From positions 22,468,833-22,532,832 of the forward strand of contig JAJEKV010000010.1 in NCBI GenBank assembly GCA_021234155.1: a stretch of 64,000 nt of DNA. The letters run 5' to 3'. Made by a program: the position numbers and the translations under genes. The notes below the pieces were generated by a model that was not told where the DNA came from, did no database searches, and saw only the letters and a list, made by a program, of their open reading frames with translations. Of this stretch, positions 24,763-36,981 are shown piece by piece (position 1 is the stretch's first letter; each line of letters starts with the position of its first letter). The DNA is from Isoetes taiwanensis (taxonomy: Eukaryota > Streptophyta > Lycopodiopsida > Isoetales > Isoetaceae).

Positions 24763-25443
24763 CATGGGCTCTAATAGACCATGGGACCCATAAAATGTGT
24801 TAACCAAAAAAAGATTTAGCATATCCCCTGGAGGAGGTAAACTCAGGCCGACTTAGATCTGTGGTTTGCTCAAAAGAAAAGTGTCGAGTTGCAAAGACCA
24901 TTGACATGCTACTTAGAGATCGTACCAATGATTGGCACTTATGAAGTCCTTAAGACAAAATTAGAGAAGGAAAAATAAAGCAAGTTGAGAAGAAGGGCAG
25001 TACATGTATAAAGATGTGTACATATAATACATATGCCAGAGCCACTTTTAAGTTGTCCTTAGAAGTTGTTGTGCCCACGATATAAGGAATCTTGTCTTTG
25101 TTTTGCATACAATAAGATAGGTGAGGCAAATCATGCTTATAGAGTCACAGCAACTAATAAGTTCATTCTAGAGGGCCAAAAAGCTTAAGACATAATTGGC
25201 TTGTAGTATTATTGTTCAAGAAATAAAGTATGTGGTAGCTTCTCTCTTGTCTGTATGAATTTAACTACCAATCATGAGTTTATAGAGTTGGGATATGTCG
25301 AGATGGCGATCATATATCTTCAAACATGCCAGTCCCATCATGGGTGAAGGCCCTTCATAAAATTAATGCACATTAAAGAAATTCACTCATAAAAGGAGCA
25401 ATTTCAGAGAGTTAGGCCCCAAGTGGGTCCTACAACGAAGGCT
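24763..25443. other. Flank of the large LTR element; no gene
   Basis: There is no open frame of note. The segment just left of 25444 may be the continuation of the SINE-like sequence found right of 38600, because the LTR element split its target. A convincing SINE 3' end could not be traced here. Confidence 0.35.
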
Positions 25444-25448
25444 ATGTC

Positions 25449-27056
25449 TGTGACGTTCCACGTATTTATACGGTCTACTATACGGGACACGTACAAATAC
25501 AAGCACGTCACTCCCTAAAGGTACGCTACCATGGGGGCATGGGAACTTAATTGCAACCTAGGGGGTTACCTTAAAAAGGATTAAATTAGCTATGCTAATT
25601 TAACACATTAACAATAATAACCTATAACCTAGGAAATTAGGCTAATTACCATTTGGGAAGGCGCCACCTGCCCCAATCGAGTGGGTAGCATGGGGATTGC
25701 CAAGTTTGGATGCCAACTTGACCCCTATCCCTGGGATTGACTCCCAAGATCGACCAAGGAAGGCCGGGAGCAGGGCGCCATCGACACTTGCGTAAGATCA
25801 CCATAACAAATGGGCCCCTCGTGGAAGTAACAAATGAATTCTCAACTCCCAAAAGATGGAGGCCCCCATGGAAACGAGTCCACCCGTAATCCAGTAGGTG
25901 GCTATGTGAATTCTAGTTAACACTTGGTTGTGTCCGCCTCTCTCTCATTTCTCTTTGTAAATCAATCATAGAAACTAACCCTTGATTGTACAAACAAGTT
26001 CTCTTTATATTCAATTCTGGTTCTTACTCAAAAAGGATGGATTGTTAGTTCTTTGTTTAATCTGACCAAAACGGGGATTACGGGGGGTAGAGGCCTCGAA
26101 CCGTGTATTGTAGTATGCTCCTAGATATACTGCATAGTCCCATTAAATGCGGCTCGTGCACAAGAACCCACCGGGTCCTAGATGTTATGGTCCGGCTTAG
26201 CACTAGACAAGGAACACAAGTGGTGACATGAGGGGTGGGGTCTTGCACGAGCATACAAGGCTCCCCGAGACTCCTACAAAGTGGGCTAGGGCGGATAGCC
26301 CTGGCCACGTGAGGGCCTGGTATGGGTCCGACACTCCCCGGGTGTAGAGGTGTGATCCGTATGGAGCACCTTGCACTTTGAGTAGATTTAGGGTGAGTAA
26401 GTCGGCACGGCTATGGGGGTCGCCGATGCGGCACGTATTCTCTAGCTCACCCATGGAACCACTCAGATTCCGGAAGGGGACGCCTCCCGACCTGCCTCAT
26501 CGGACCAAAGGCCATGAACCTCGAGTAGGCTCGAGAGGGTGATGCCCCGAAGTTTGCGTCTCCTAAGGCTATAGCAAAGCCATAGCATGAATTGACCCAT
26601 CCGCAAAGTGTGCACCGGAGGGGCGGATGGAGTGGACAACCCTAGCCAATGTTCTATGCCAGCCAACGCCATGCCAAGACTCCTACCTGCTGATTCCTTG
26701 AGGCCCAGTAGTCGGTCGATCCTCACCGAGTCCGAGCCGGGTAGAACCCGGGTTCGGTGTTTTTCTTAGGATTAGATGCATATTCCGCGCCGCTGGTATA
26801 TTGATGGATTCGCCACCCTTCGTGGTGGTTATTTATGTATATTCATGCCGTGCTAACCCTTGTATTCATGCTTCCAACGTAGGAGTCCCATTGAAGGCGT
26901 GGGCGAATGACCCCTTCAGTCCTTCTTTGAACCTCATTTCATAGATGGCCCGAAATAGACCCGGAGGGCCCCGCCATGGTGAGATGATTGCCATGGGAGG
27001 GGAAAGTCCCGTGATGTATACGTCCCAGTGCGTCGTATATATTCGAGAGCGCCACG
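25449..27056 (+). repeat. 5' LTR of the chromovirus
   Basis: This long LTR of about 1,608 bp begins TGTGACGTTCC and is followed by the primer-binding region. It aligns along its whole length with 36982-38595. An internal fragment of a related LTR is present at 53390-53730. Confidence 0.93.
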
Positions 27057-27057
27057 C

Positions 27058-27071
27058 AGAGGTATCAGAGC
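27058..27071 (+). other. Primer-binding site, initiator-tRNA-Met type
   Basis: GAGGTATCAGAGCC lies two bases after the LTR end. It matches the common plant primer site TGGTATCAGAGC except at its first bases. Confidence 0.7.
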
Positions 27072-27811
27072 CGTGATTTCGGGTTGTTCAAATCATAGCA
27101 CTGGCCAAACACTAACTCGTCGTACCCGGTAGTTAGGAGGAGGCTAAGTCAATGTGTCGTTAGTTCTCTTTGTTGTTTGGCTTGGTGTTAGGTTAAGTTA
27201 AGAAATTGTAGCTTTGAAGTGGAGGGGCCAAGATTGGAGGCCTAGCAGGTGCCAGTGGGTAACTCAAATGACAAAGATGATGGCTCCATTGGATTGGGCG
27301 CATCGAATTACCCTAAAACAATCCAACTCCAGGCTTAAAAATAGTCAAGGGCGGCCCAAAAACGAATTCGCGCCGCTTGCTTTTTGTCGCTTTGCGCCAA
27401 GTTAGAAGCGCCTCAAATGTCGTTTTGCCCGCCCAATCTGCCGAGACCCGAAATCAACGCGGGCCCGCCAGGTCAACTCGGGCGCCGCTTGCATTTCGAC
27501 GACACCCAGTCGAGGCAGAAACCCGTATAATGCCATCGGCGCCCGACCGTATGTGGCGCGTATTTCCGCCGTATAATTTTTTTTAATAATAAAATTTTGA
27601 AGTTAATAAGAAAAAATTTTGAAATTTTAAAAGTTAATTGGCCGTTTAGCAAACCATTTTCTGTCATTTGCTTTTGCTTCCGCGCCTCCAACCGCCTGAG
27701 CCGCCCTCCGCCATCGCCACCAGACCGGACCTTGACCCTGCGCCCTTGTGCTTTGTGCCTCTTAGCGCCCCCTTTGCCATCCCCTTCGCCGCCAGCGCCG
27801 CACTACCCGCT

Positions 27812-28138
27812 ATGGCCATTACCAAGAGCGCTCCGGATCCGTCCACCATGAGCATCGTGGAGATCTACGCCATGATTGCTAAGCACATGGCTACTGACCC
27901 AGCCCTCATCGACATCTTGTTGGATGAGCTGGTCAATAGGTTTGAGAACAACGATAGGATTCCATATCCTGTCTATCACTTCTCAGAGCCATTCCTCATC
28001 CGGCTGAACCTACGCCAGCTCCCATATACCCTTGTTGAGCAACCTGATATGGTGATGATGCTCATCAAATTTTATCCTCCCGAACAGGAAGGCCATACGG
28101 AGGAGGAAGATGTCGAGGCCGAGGCCGAATCGTATTAG
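27812..28138 (+). CDS. Accessory open frame 1 of the chromovirus, unknown function
   Basis: 109 codons from ATG 27812, starting MAITKSAPDPSTMSIVEIYA and ending in an acidic tail (EEEDVEAEAESY). It lies between the primer site and gag, where this element class normally has only a short leader. There is no similarity I recognise. It may be the start of a divergent gag-like or extra protein whose continuation (28249-28794) is frame-shifted. Confidence 0.4.
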   Translation: MAITKSAPDPSTMSIVEIYAMIAKHMATDPALIDILLDELVNRFENNDRIPYPVYHFSEPFLIRLNLRQLPYTLVEQPDMVMMLIKFYPPEQEGHTEEEDVEAEAESY

Positions 28139-28248
28139 GGTTTTGCCAGGAGGACGACCAACGGAGATTGAGCGACCGACACAGCTTCTCGGGGTAGGGA
28201 GTACCGGTACCTCTGGGGCGGCTTTGCGGCCATTGATGGCGTGAGCCA

Positions 28249-28794
28249 TTGAGGTTCCCCATACCACCGCATGAGGGTTCCAACAGCTTTGTCTGGGGAG
28301 AAATCCCCGACATTAGCATAGACTATCTGACAACTATTCAGATAGATATGGGTCTGCGGCCACAACGGTACCACGCTGAACTTAATCGCCGTGCCGCAGC
28401 CCAGCTTTTTGCTCAGATCCAAGAAGACTTAAGGAGAGCTCGGGAAGAGCGCGAGAAGTTGGAGCAAGATGAGCGGGACCGACAAGATCAGCGGGACCAA
28501 CAGGGGGGAGGTGCATCTGGGAGTGGCTCAAACCCAAAACCGACGCATCCGACTGTTAAGCTCCGGAGGAAGGGAGTTGCCCATAAGGCCGGCAGTCAAT
28601 ACAAGGATAAGTTAAAGACTGTCGGGGCTTTTGGGAAGAAGACCAGCTCCGACCGGAGGCAGCAGAGAGTGGATAACTCCCACGGCTATCGGGCTAAGAC
28701 GGTGCCAACATCGCCGGGCCCTCGCCACGCTGAAGCCTCATCGGTTCCCCAACCGGTATCGTGGGCATTGCGGGAGATCCGCAAATTTCAGTGA
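28249..28794 (+). CDS. Accessory open frame 2 of the chromovirus, coiled-coil and basic tail
   Basis: An open stretch of about 180 codons. A predicted coiled coil (ELNRRAAAQLFAQIQEDLRR, then AREEREKLEQDERDRQDQRD) is followed by a Gly/Ser linker and a strongly basic tail (VKLRRKGVAHKAGSQYKDKL). It may continue accessory frame 1 after a frameshift. The composition would suit a nucleic-acid-binding or assembly role, but that is only inference. Confidence 0.4.
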   Translation: MRFPIPPHEGSNSFVWGEIPDISIDYLTTIQIDMGLRPQRYHAELNRRAAAQLFAQIQEDLRRAREEREKLEQDERDRQDQRDQQGGGASGSGSNPKPTHPTVKLRRKGVAHKAGSQYKDKLKTVGAFGKKTSSDRRQQRVDNSHGYRAKTVPTSPGPRHAEASSVPQPVSWALREIRKFQ

Positions 28795-28799
28795 AGTCC

Positions 28800-31700
28800 A
28801 CGGACCTTCCGATCGTGAAGCGCCTTTTTCGTAGGCCGGTACGGAGATCGCGACGCAATTTAAGACCGATCTCGCTTCCGCACCTTTGTAATTTTGGCGC
28901 CCAAGAGGTCAAGCCTACTTGGTAGCACTTTTGGTGATGCCAACCTTTGCGCCATCCACGCAAAGAGGGTCACCATAATGCCTAAGGATTTAGCCCTCGC
29001 CCGTAGGATACGGGGGGAGCAACCTTAGTCTACTTGCGGGGATCCGCGTTTGTACATATTTTTTTTGTGATAATTAATAAAAAAGGCTTTTATTTTGAAT
29101 TAAAAGTTTAATGTTTTTTTTTTTAAATTAAAAATGCTGACGTCAGCTTTAATAAGAGGGCTTAAAAGGGGACTGTAAGTTATTTTAAACGCTTCTTTTC
29201 CTCTCTCCTCCCTTCTAGCGCCATACGTCACACCTTGACCTTCTTTGCTGGTACCTTGATGGAGAGAAATGGGATCCACAGTTTCCTTCGACCTCTTCGC
29301 GACCTTTGCTATGCCAACGCATAGATCTCCTTGCCAACATGTGTAGCGGCATCCCACTCACGCCGGATTCCTTGACTTTTACATGGAGGAAATGCTTCCT
29401 CTGTGTATTCCTCTAGGGGATCCTCCCCACTTGTATTTGGAGCGGGGAGATAGTTCGGCAGATGCTAGGCGGGGACACACATGCTTATGATGTCCCGAAG
29501 GGGAAACTCCGATGGGGTAAACACCTACCAATGTGGTCCAAAGATCGTGGGCAGCGATATCACGGAAGCTACTTTCACTCTAGCCATCCTCATGGACCAA
29601 TACGTTGAGGATGAAACCTTGCCGCCAGAGAAGGGCAAGCTGCCGTAATCCTCCGAGGAGGGGATGACGAGCATATCGAATGGGCGACTTTGCCCGCTGG
29701 AAAGAGCTAGCGAGGGAGTTACCACCGCCGCGACCCATCTATAGGCTTTGTCGTGGGGTTAGACGGCCTTCCAGATTATTTATCACCAGGGCGTGAATAC
29801 CTTCTCTTGGATGATATTATCTGGACGTATCATGTAGTGGCCGAATTTCGACGCAAGCGCAAAGACCATGTACTCTACGAGCTTGCGGAGTATTGTATGG
29901 ATGACTTCATCGACTTCACTTCTACCGAAGCTTCCTCCGAGGTGCACCAGCTCTTTCAGTTCCGTCCGAGACTCTAGAGCGGGCGGAGACTCTACTACGC
30001 CTTTCATTGACTTCGTGATGCGTGAACCAGCCTTCGCAACTCCGCACTGCATGCCTTCACGGCTATGGGACCTCACGTCCCAAACATTAATATGGTGGAG
30101 GTTCCCTCCGACTCAGATGATGAGGGTGAAGATTTATACCATAACCCCTGCGCACAAGAAGGAGGAGCAAATGTGAGCTCAAGGAGGAAGAAGTCCCCAT
30201 GGACTGGATAAAGAAGTGGCGACATCCGAGACTTCGCAAGGGGAAAGTCTTTGGGTAACCATCTTACCCGCTTTCTTTTTGTCTTCCTTCAAATACGGAC
30301 AAGTCCTCTTCATAGCCCGAGATCTAGCGCCAGAGGCTGAGGCTTCATGGTGGGGCCTCCGTGCACTCTCTACACTGGCCGGCCACAAGAAGCTTCCCTA
30401 TCGTACGTTTACGTATGTACTGCATTTATCGATCTTGCCCCGACGGCCTTGGGTCGACATTGCGCCTTGGATGGGCATGAAGCTCCTCACGGCAGCCCCA
30501 TTGGCCGTTGCCTATCCACCGAGGGTTGCATCCGCTATGGCTGCCACAAGAGACCCCAGGGTTACTCTGCTGCGACACCGACCGCCTCCACCACCTCCTA
30601 GGGCTAAGGATCAAGAGGCAGGGCCTAGTTCCTAGTATGATTTTGCTATGAGAAATGTATATATATATATGTTTTGCTAGTTTTTCTTATATATATATCT
30701 ATGTGTGTTCTGGGATTTTCGATTGGCAATTGAATGGACCATATTGACAAATGGTGTACCTTATTTACTTATTAAATACAAAGTTCTCTTGAGGAGTATT
30801 ATTGGATTGTGTGTTTTTTATATGACATCCTCTTCAAAAGTATTAAAACTTTAGAAAATAATGGAATTACAAAAATGTTCTCTATTTATTCCAACTATAT
30901 TGCAGAGGAAACCATTTGGGAATATGAGGAGAGAATCACCGATATGGTTAGGAGGGGACGATCCCGGCCGCCGCACCGTGACTATGGCCGAGATATGGTG
31001 AATATCCGAGTGGGAGGAAGGCTATGAAACCGAACCACCGCCACCGGGGAACTCTACCAATTCGACAAAGGGCTGGAGATAGTTAACATCCTCAGGGATC
31101 GAGCTTTCGAGGATCTGAAGATGACCCTGTGTCGTACCTGGGACTACTGGAATATGACCAGGCACGAAGCCTTCGAGGACGCCAACGACCATCTTTGGCA
31201 ACTCTTTTATGCAATGCGAAGGCTCTTTAACCTTCTGATTATCAGCCCAACATGGGAGTACCAAGCAATCATTGTCCAAGCCTCAAGCACGCTTATAAAC
31301 TCGTCCGAAATGTGACGGAGAGTACCAGCTGCGATCCTCAGACTTCTTCGCCAACCCCTAGGCTTGGTCTCTTCCGTTATGTTTTCGTTGTTGTGCTTAC
31401 GCTGTGTGCAAGTAGAACTTTACAAGTTCCCATTGTATCATACCTACTTTTGTCTCAATCCATGTATCAATCAACCCGTTGTTGTACTCAACTTGAATGA
31501 AATACAAATATTGTTTTCTGTTTGTATATACTTTTGTCTCGATTAACTTAAAAAGGGATTGTACATTAATGTAAATCTGCTTATATTTTCATAAATGATT
31601 CCTATAGACGGTGCAATGAACGCTTGGCAACACCCTCCAACGCCAAGAGGGGCTCACCCCCAACAGAATTGATGTTAATGAAAAGGCAACTCGGCGAAGT

Positions 31701-31980
31701 TACTGGGGCTTATGTGTTGCATACCAATCCACCGCCACATACTACTCGGAGGATCGGACGGAATTACCTCCGCGACCATTGAGTCCACTCACTGACAAAT
31801 GCCATCTCCTCCCGTAGCTAGCCCCCGCACTGCATGACAGAGAAGGACTCATGCTAAGCGTCAACGAAGTTCCTCTAAGGATAGCGCCGCTTCCTCCCAT
31901 TCAACCACTTCGGGTTCTTCGGGTTCCTCGCTATCAGACAGTGACCATTCAAGGCGTAAGGATAAGGAATACCGAAAAAC
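28800..31980 (+). other. Rest of the long pre-gag region of the chromovirus
   Basis: Short broken frames, such as 29753-29977 (LLLDDIIWTYHVVAEFRRKR), look protein-like but are unassigned. An AT dinucleotide run lies at 30656-30705. No reverse transcriptase or transposase motif was found here, so a nested autonomous element is not supported. Confidence 0.4.
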
Positions 31981-31989
31981 TGTTGATAC

Positions 31990-32655
31990 AAATATCACTA
32001 GTATATGGAAGAACCGGAAGTTGGCTCACTTTGATGGGAAATCCAGAGGAGGCTTGAATCTGGAATCTTGGTTGGACGAAATGAAGGAATTCGAAGTCCT
32101 ATGGAATGATCTGGAGAAAGATACAGGGAAGGTCGCCACCACGAACCTTACCGGAGTCGCCCGTATTTGGTGGAAGGGTTACGCCAGAGCTAAACACCGG
32201 ATAGAAGCGGTCACAAGTTCGTGAAGTTTGCTAAGGCTTTTAAATCGCATTACGCGGCCTCGCGGCGCACAAATGCCAACGTATTCGACCTTCTACAAAG
32301 TTGGAACAGAAGGGCATGTCCGCGCGTGCCTACAATCGGCGAATTCATGCGCTTTGAGGTTGTATGTGCCGTGAATGAATGAGAAAAGAGCAAAGAGGGG
32401 CTACATTGAAGGGTTGACCCCATCTATTAAACGAATGGTCAAGGCTATCGACCCAAAGTCGATGCGTGAGGCGGAAGCTAAGGCATTAAGCCTTGAGGAA
32501 GACACGCCAAGGAGCCGATATCCGCGACACTCCTCCTTACTCGCGCGCCCACGGCCGCCCACACCTTACAAACCCCGCTCCCCAAGTCCGGGGCCCTCTC
32601 AAAGACAATTCTTATGGACGCCAGAGAAGAAAGTTGCTTTTAGCACGGGATAAAG
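31990..32655 (+). pseudogene. gag relic of the chromovirus
   Basis: KLAHFDGKSRGGLNLESWLD, then GVARIWWKGYARAK matches the retrotransposon gag pattern (FxGxxxxxxxxxWLxxxE ... LxGxAxxWW). A later frame (32375-32653) carries KRGYIEGLTPSIKRMVKAID and a proline/arginine-rich tail. I see no intact CCHC zinc knuckle. At least two frame breaks occur. Confidence 0.75.
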
Positions 32656-32879
32656 CGTAACAATGCCGGTAAGGAAATTCGGGGCCTCTTACATACCCAT
32701 TCCTAAAGAGGCTGGAGAACAGCTCACGGGATAAGGCATGCTACGGTGCATGAGGCCCTGGACACTTCATGCACTGCCCGTCGCCACGCAGATCGCCTCA
32801 ACCGCCATGGCCGACCTGGATTGGGAAGATTTGGAGTCCAATCTTGCCGCGGAAGACGAGGCTCCCCGAGTACATTCAT

Positions 32880-33004
32880 GGTGCGCCTCTCATATTCTTG
32901 CCGCTATAGAAAAAGTAACGCCGAAAGTCACCTTCATTATTTCTACAATAGGCCAAGTAGACAAGAAGCCCTTCATAATTTTGATGGACACGGGTAGTAC
33001 ATAA
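32880..33004 (+). pseudogene. Retroviral-type aspartic protease relic
   Basis: VTFIISTIGQVDKKPFIILM is followed by DTGST, the catalytic D-T/S-G triplet, and a stop after it. The following text holds further protease-like pieces in other frames. Confidence 0.7.
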
Positions 33005-33628
33005 TTTTGCTTCTCCTAGAATGGCCTGTGTATCTGCACCGAAACGCCCCGAAATCCCGACCCTAAGCCACCACATTAGCTAGCCAGTAAGATCGGACAC
33101 ACTCATGGCGCCCGTATTAACCTTAAAATGCAAATTGCCAGTGCACCCGGTTCTTCGAAGTTAATGGACATTGGCAAATATGATCTTATTGTGGGAATGG
33201 AGTTTTTAGCGTCCCGCCGGCCCACATAGATCGCTGAGAAGCGGGAGGTCACCTTCAACGCCGCTAATGGAGCACGCGTGTGACGATAAAAGGTGATTCA
33301 TTACACTCCGTCATGTCAATGTCGATTAAAGCAGCTAGGAAAAGCTATGCGCAGAATGAACTTCTTTGCTTCATTAAACTTGCTTCCATTGAGTCGGACT
33401 CAAACAACAGCTGACAAGTAATCGACGCTTTACCATCGGACATTGCTACCCTTCTTCGAGAATTTAGCGATCTTTTTCCGGATGAGATCCACAAACTTCC
33501 TCCTTTTAGAGGGTAGAATGTGAGATAACTCTTGAACCAGTGTACTAAGCCTACCAAAGAAAGCCCGTCGCATCAATGAGTCCTCCTGAGTTAGCGAGCT
33601 TAAGAAACAGCCTACAAGAGTTACCAAT

Positions 33629-34060
33629 TTGGGGTTTATTCGCCTAGTGTTTCACCATTTGGCGCCCTATTCTTTTGTCAAGAAGAAAGATGGCTCCTTA
33701 AGGATGTGTATTGATTATAGGCAACTCAATAAGCATACCATCAAGAATCGCTATGCTTTGCCTAGGGCGGATGATCTTATGGACCGCCACAAGGAGCAAA
33801 ATATTTCTCAAAGATTGATTTGGCGCTCCGGTACCATCGGATAAGGATTAAGGAAGAGGACATCCATAAGTCTGCTTTTCACTGCGGATATGGGCATTAC
33901 GAATTCACCGTCATGCCTTTTGATTGACCAACGCCCACAACGTTTATGCGGTTGATGAATGACATCTTCCGCCAATACTTGGATGACTTTGTTGTCATTT
34001 TCTTTGATGACATTCTCATCTATAGTAAAACCTTGCAAAAGAACATGAACAACATCTTCG
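33629..34060 (+). pseudogene. Reverse transcriptase relic of the chromovirus
   Basis: 33629-33844 encodes [20 protein letters not shown], then [18 protein letters not shown], the finger and palm start of Ty3/gypsy RT. After a frame change come [30 protein letters not shown] and [12 protein letters not shown], containing the FDD catalytic box. Frameshifts and stops make it inactive. Confidence 0.85.
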
Positions 34061-34429
34061 ATTAGCTTTGCAAAAGCTAAAGGCCCATCGCTCTTTGCCA
34101 AGTTCTCTAAATGCAAGTTCGCCAATCCGAGGGTAGACTATTTGGGGCATATTATCTCAAGAAGGAATTGCTACAGACCCCAAATAAGATAGAAGCAAGA
34201 AAGGATTGGCCCATTCCAAATAATGTTTCCAGGTCCGGAGTTTCTTGGGACTCGCAGGATATTATCGGAAATTTGTTAAGGATTTTGCAACAATTGCCGC
34301 ACCTCTTACTAATCTCACAAGGCATGAGAAAGTAAAGGATTGATGGAACATTGGAAAACAAAAGTCCAAGTCGGCTTTAAACTCAAGGATGCTTTAACAT
34401 CTGCACCCAGTCCTTACCTTGCCCGATCC

Positions 34430-34640
34430 GGAAAAGGATAAATCGGTAGCCACCGATGCGAGTAAGATAGCTACCTGGTGGAGTCTTAATGCGTGAGGGG
34501 AGAGTTGTTGCTTACGATTCAAAGAAGATGAACGATGCAGAGCAGCGATATCCTACCCATGATCGAGTTGCTAGCAGTTATGCGTGCTCTCGTGATTTGG
34601 AGACACTACCTTCTTGGTAGAAGATTTCAGCCGGATACGG
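34430..34640 (+). pseudogene. RNase H relic of the chromovirus
   Basis: LPDPEKDKSVATDASKIA carries the T-D-A-S motif with the first catalytic aspartate. VVAYDSKKMNDAEQRYPTHD follows, in the order expected after RT. Stops and shifts interrupt it. Confidence 0.7.
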
Positions 34641-34949
34641 ATCATCGAGTCTCCGCTATCTATCCACCCAAATAAATCAATCTCCGTCAAATAAGATGGA
34701 TGGAATTCCTCGAGGAATATGACTTCGAGATTGTATACAAGCCGGAAAGCACAATGTGGTTGCGGATGCTTTGTCACGCCATCCCTTCATAACCCGCACC
34801 CATTGTAATGCCATTTCCACACTCACCGGAAGTTTGGGAAGCGAGATAGAATGCACCTTGGCCACGGATCCCGAATTGTGAATATTTGGGAAAGTTTGGG
34901 TAAGGAAGCCCGACCGATAGAGAACGTGAAGCATTCCGCTCATATAAGA

Positions 34950-35760
34950 AGGAGGGCAATTTATTATATTACAAAGCTAAGTTGTGTGTTCCAAATGACT
35001 TGTGGGTGCGAAAGCTGATTCTCCATGACACATACAACAGCCCTATAGCAGACATGCGGGTTTTATGAAAACTTACTTTAAGATCCGCTCCAGCTATTTT
35101 TGGCCTTCCATGAAGAAGGATATTGCTAGGTACATCAAATGTCGTCGTTTGTCGAAAACCAAGGCGGAGCAATTAAGAGTTCCCGGGGAGTTGCAACCTT
35201 TGGATGTGCCCAACGCCAAGTGGGAAGTCATAACCATGGATTTCATTGTGGGGCTTCCACGCATTCGTGGGTATGATGCCTTAATGGTCGTGGGTCGACA
35301 AATTATCAAAGATGGCTCACTTCACGCCATGTCGCATCACCGGACACCGCCTTCGACACCGCCTTGCTCTTTGCAAAGGAAATTTTCGGGTTGCACGGGA
35401 TGCCGAGTAATTGTATTGATAGGGATCCTAAGTTTGTCGAAGACATTCGGAAGGATTTCTTCGCCACCATCCGCACCAAGCTTGCCATGAGTACAGACCT
35501 ACCATCCTCGCATGACGGATGGTCAAACGTAACGTGTCAATCGTGATTATCGAAGATATGCTAAGAAGCTATGTATGGAGTAAACAAATCACAATGGGCG
35601 GATTATATTTACTTGGTAGAATTCGCCACAACAAGATTTAAAAGCGAATCTTCTAGAATGTCTCCCTTCATGATAAATTATGGCTATCAATGTCTTACCT
35701 CGGACCGCGGCATAATCCCGCTTCTAAAGTGGAGGTCTCGCAACAACTCCTTTTAGAAAT
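34950..35760 (+). pseudogene. Integrase relic of the chromovirus
   Basis: 35065-35310 encodes SYFWPSMKKDIARYIKCRRL, the zinc-binding end, with the second cysteine region altered (C-x-x-x where the family has C-x-x-C). It continues to WEVITMDFIVGLPRIRGYDA with the first catalytic Asp of D,D-35-E. Later frames give LHGMPSNCIDRDPKF, the region of the second Asp, and YLVEFATTRFKSESSRMSPF. Multiple frame breaks are present. Confidence 0.8.
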
Positions 35761-36139
35761 GCGTGCCTTGGTAGAAGAAGTTCGAGATTACTTATTGGCC
35801 GCGACGCAATCGTCGAAGAGTCTAGCGGATAAGCAATCAACCCCACCTAATCTTCCGTGGGCTTAATCAGTTTGGCTTAAGATCAAAGTAAAACAAGCCA
35901 AGCTTAAAATTGGTAATCAGAAGAAGTTGGCACCCGATATCGGGCCGCTTCGTGATTAGCGAACGTGGGGAGAACAGCATATCGCTTGGACTTGCCACCC
36001 CGCTTGAAAATCCACAAGGTCTTTCACGTGAGTCTTCAAGCAACACACCCTCGATCCGAGGAGGTTTTGGATACCCCTACCCTCCTAGAAATGATCAAGA
36101 GCAAATGGAAATAATGCCCAAGCTCTTCTTGATCGAGCT

Positions 36140-36260
36140 TACAAACGCACGGAAAGGACTCAAATGTTGCAATACTTGGTCAAGTGGAAGCACTTACCGC
36201 TTGAAGATGCTACCCGGGTGATGAAGATAGACCTTGAGAAGCACTATCCGACTTCATGCG
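36140..36260 (+). pseudogene. Chromodomain relic at the integrase C-terminus
   Basis: MLQYLVKWKHLPLEDATRVM fits the chromodomain core YLVKWxxxPxEDATWE, with Trp replaced by Arg. This is the diagnostic C-terminal domain of chromoviruses and is thought to guide insertion to particular chromatin. Confidence 0.75.
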
Positions 36261-36968
36261 GGAATCTCAAGGTCGTACCATCAACGATGCTATCAACCCG
36301 CTCCCGGGTAAAGCTTGAAGGCTTCATTGACCGAGAATCATGTTTTAGAGGGTAGACGATCGTATATAATAATAATAACCGATGATGAGATCACCTTCGT
36401 GTTCTCTAGGACGTGGTTTATTGTTGATGTTGACATGACCGCGAATTGCTAGAGAGGCATCTAGTAAATAGACTGCGTTCATTCCGGCTACACGGGGAAC
36501 TCCACCATTCCTTATGCCACAATGAATTGCAAGCCGTACACATGATAGATTCCCTTCTAGATAATTTTTATTTTAATTGTAGGGGGTGGTCCCTTCAACC
36601 ACAACTTAATCATATTATTAACCTACGGGTATATGGTTATGTGCAGGCCAATGAACAAGTCGTCACCTGCCTTGTATAGAGGGTTGCTGATGACCCAACT
36701 TTTCCCCGTATTGGTTTTGTCTACATGTGTGATTTTTCTTTGTCGGAATGTTTTAAATGGGACTTCGGTCCTAAACTCCCTTGATCATAAGTTTGTATCG
36801 GGCACCTTGGTGCTTGTACTTTGATATTTTAACTTCAATGTATTACTGTCCGAATTACTATAATCTCAACGTATTAATGTTATATTCTTAACTTCATTTT
36901 CTAATTCGATTTTTTTTACGATATGTATTCAATTAGCTAACCCCAATGCCGAGGACAACATTATTTTT

Positions 36969-36981
36969 AAGGAGGGGAGAA
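36969..36981 (+). other. Polypurine tract
   Basis: AAGGAGGGGAGAA sits directly upstream of the TG of the 3' LTR, the plus-strand primer position. Confidence 0.8.

Noticed and set aside
30216-30635. A separate host gene inside the large LTR element
   Set aside because: The frame has low-complexity ends, overlaps other broken frames and has no recognisable domain. It is treated as part of the pre-gag region.
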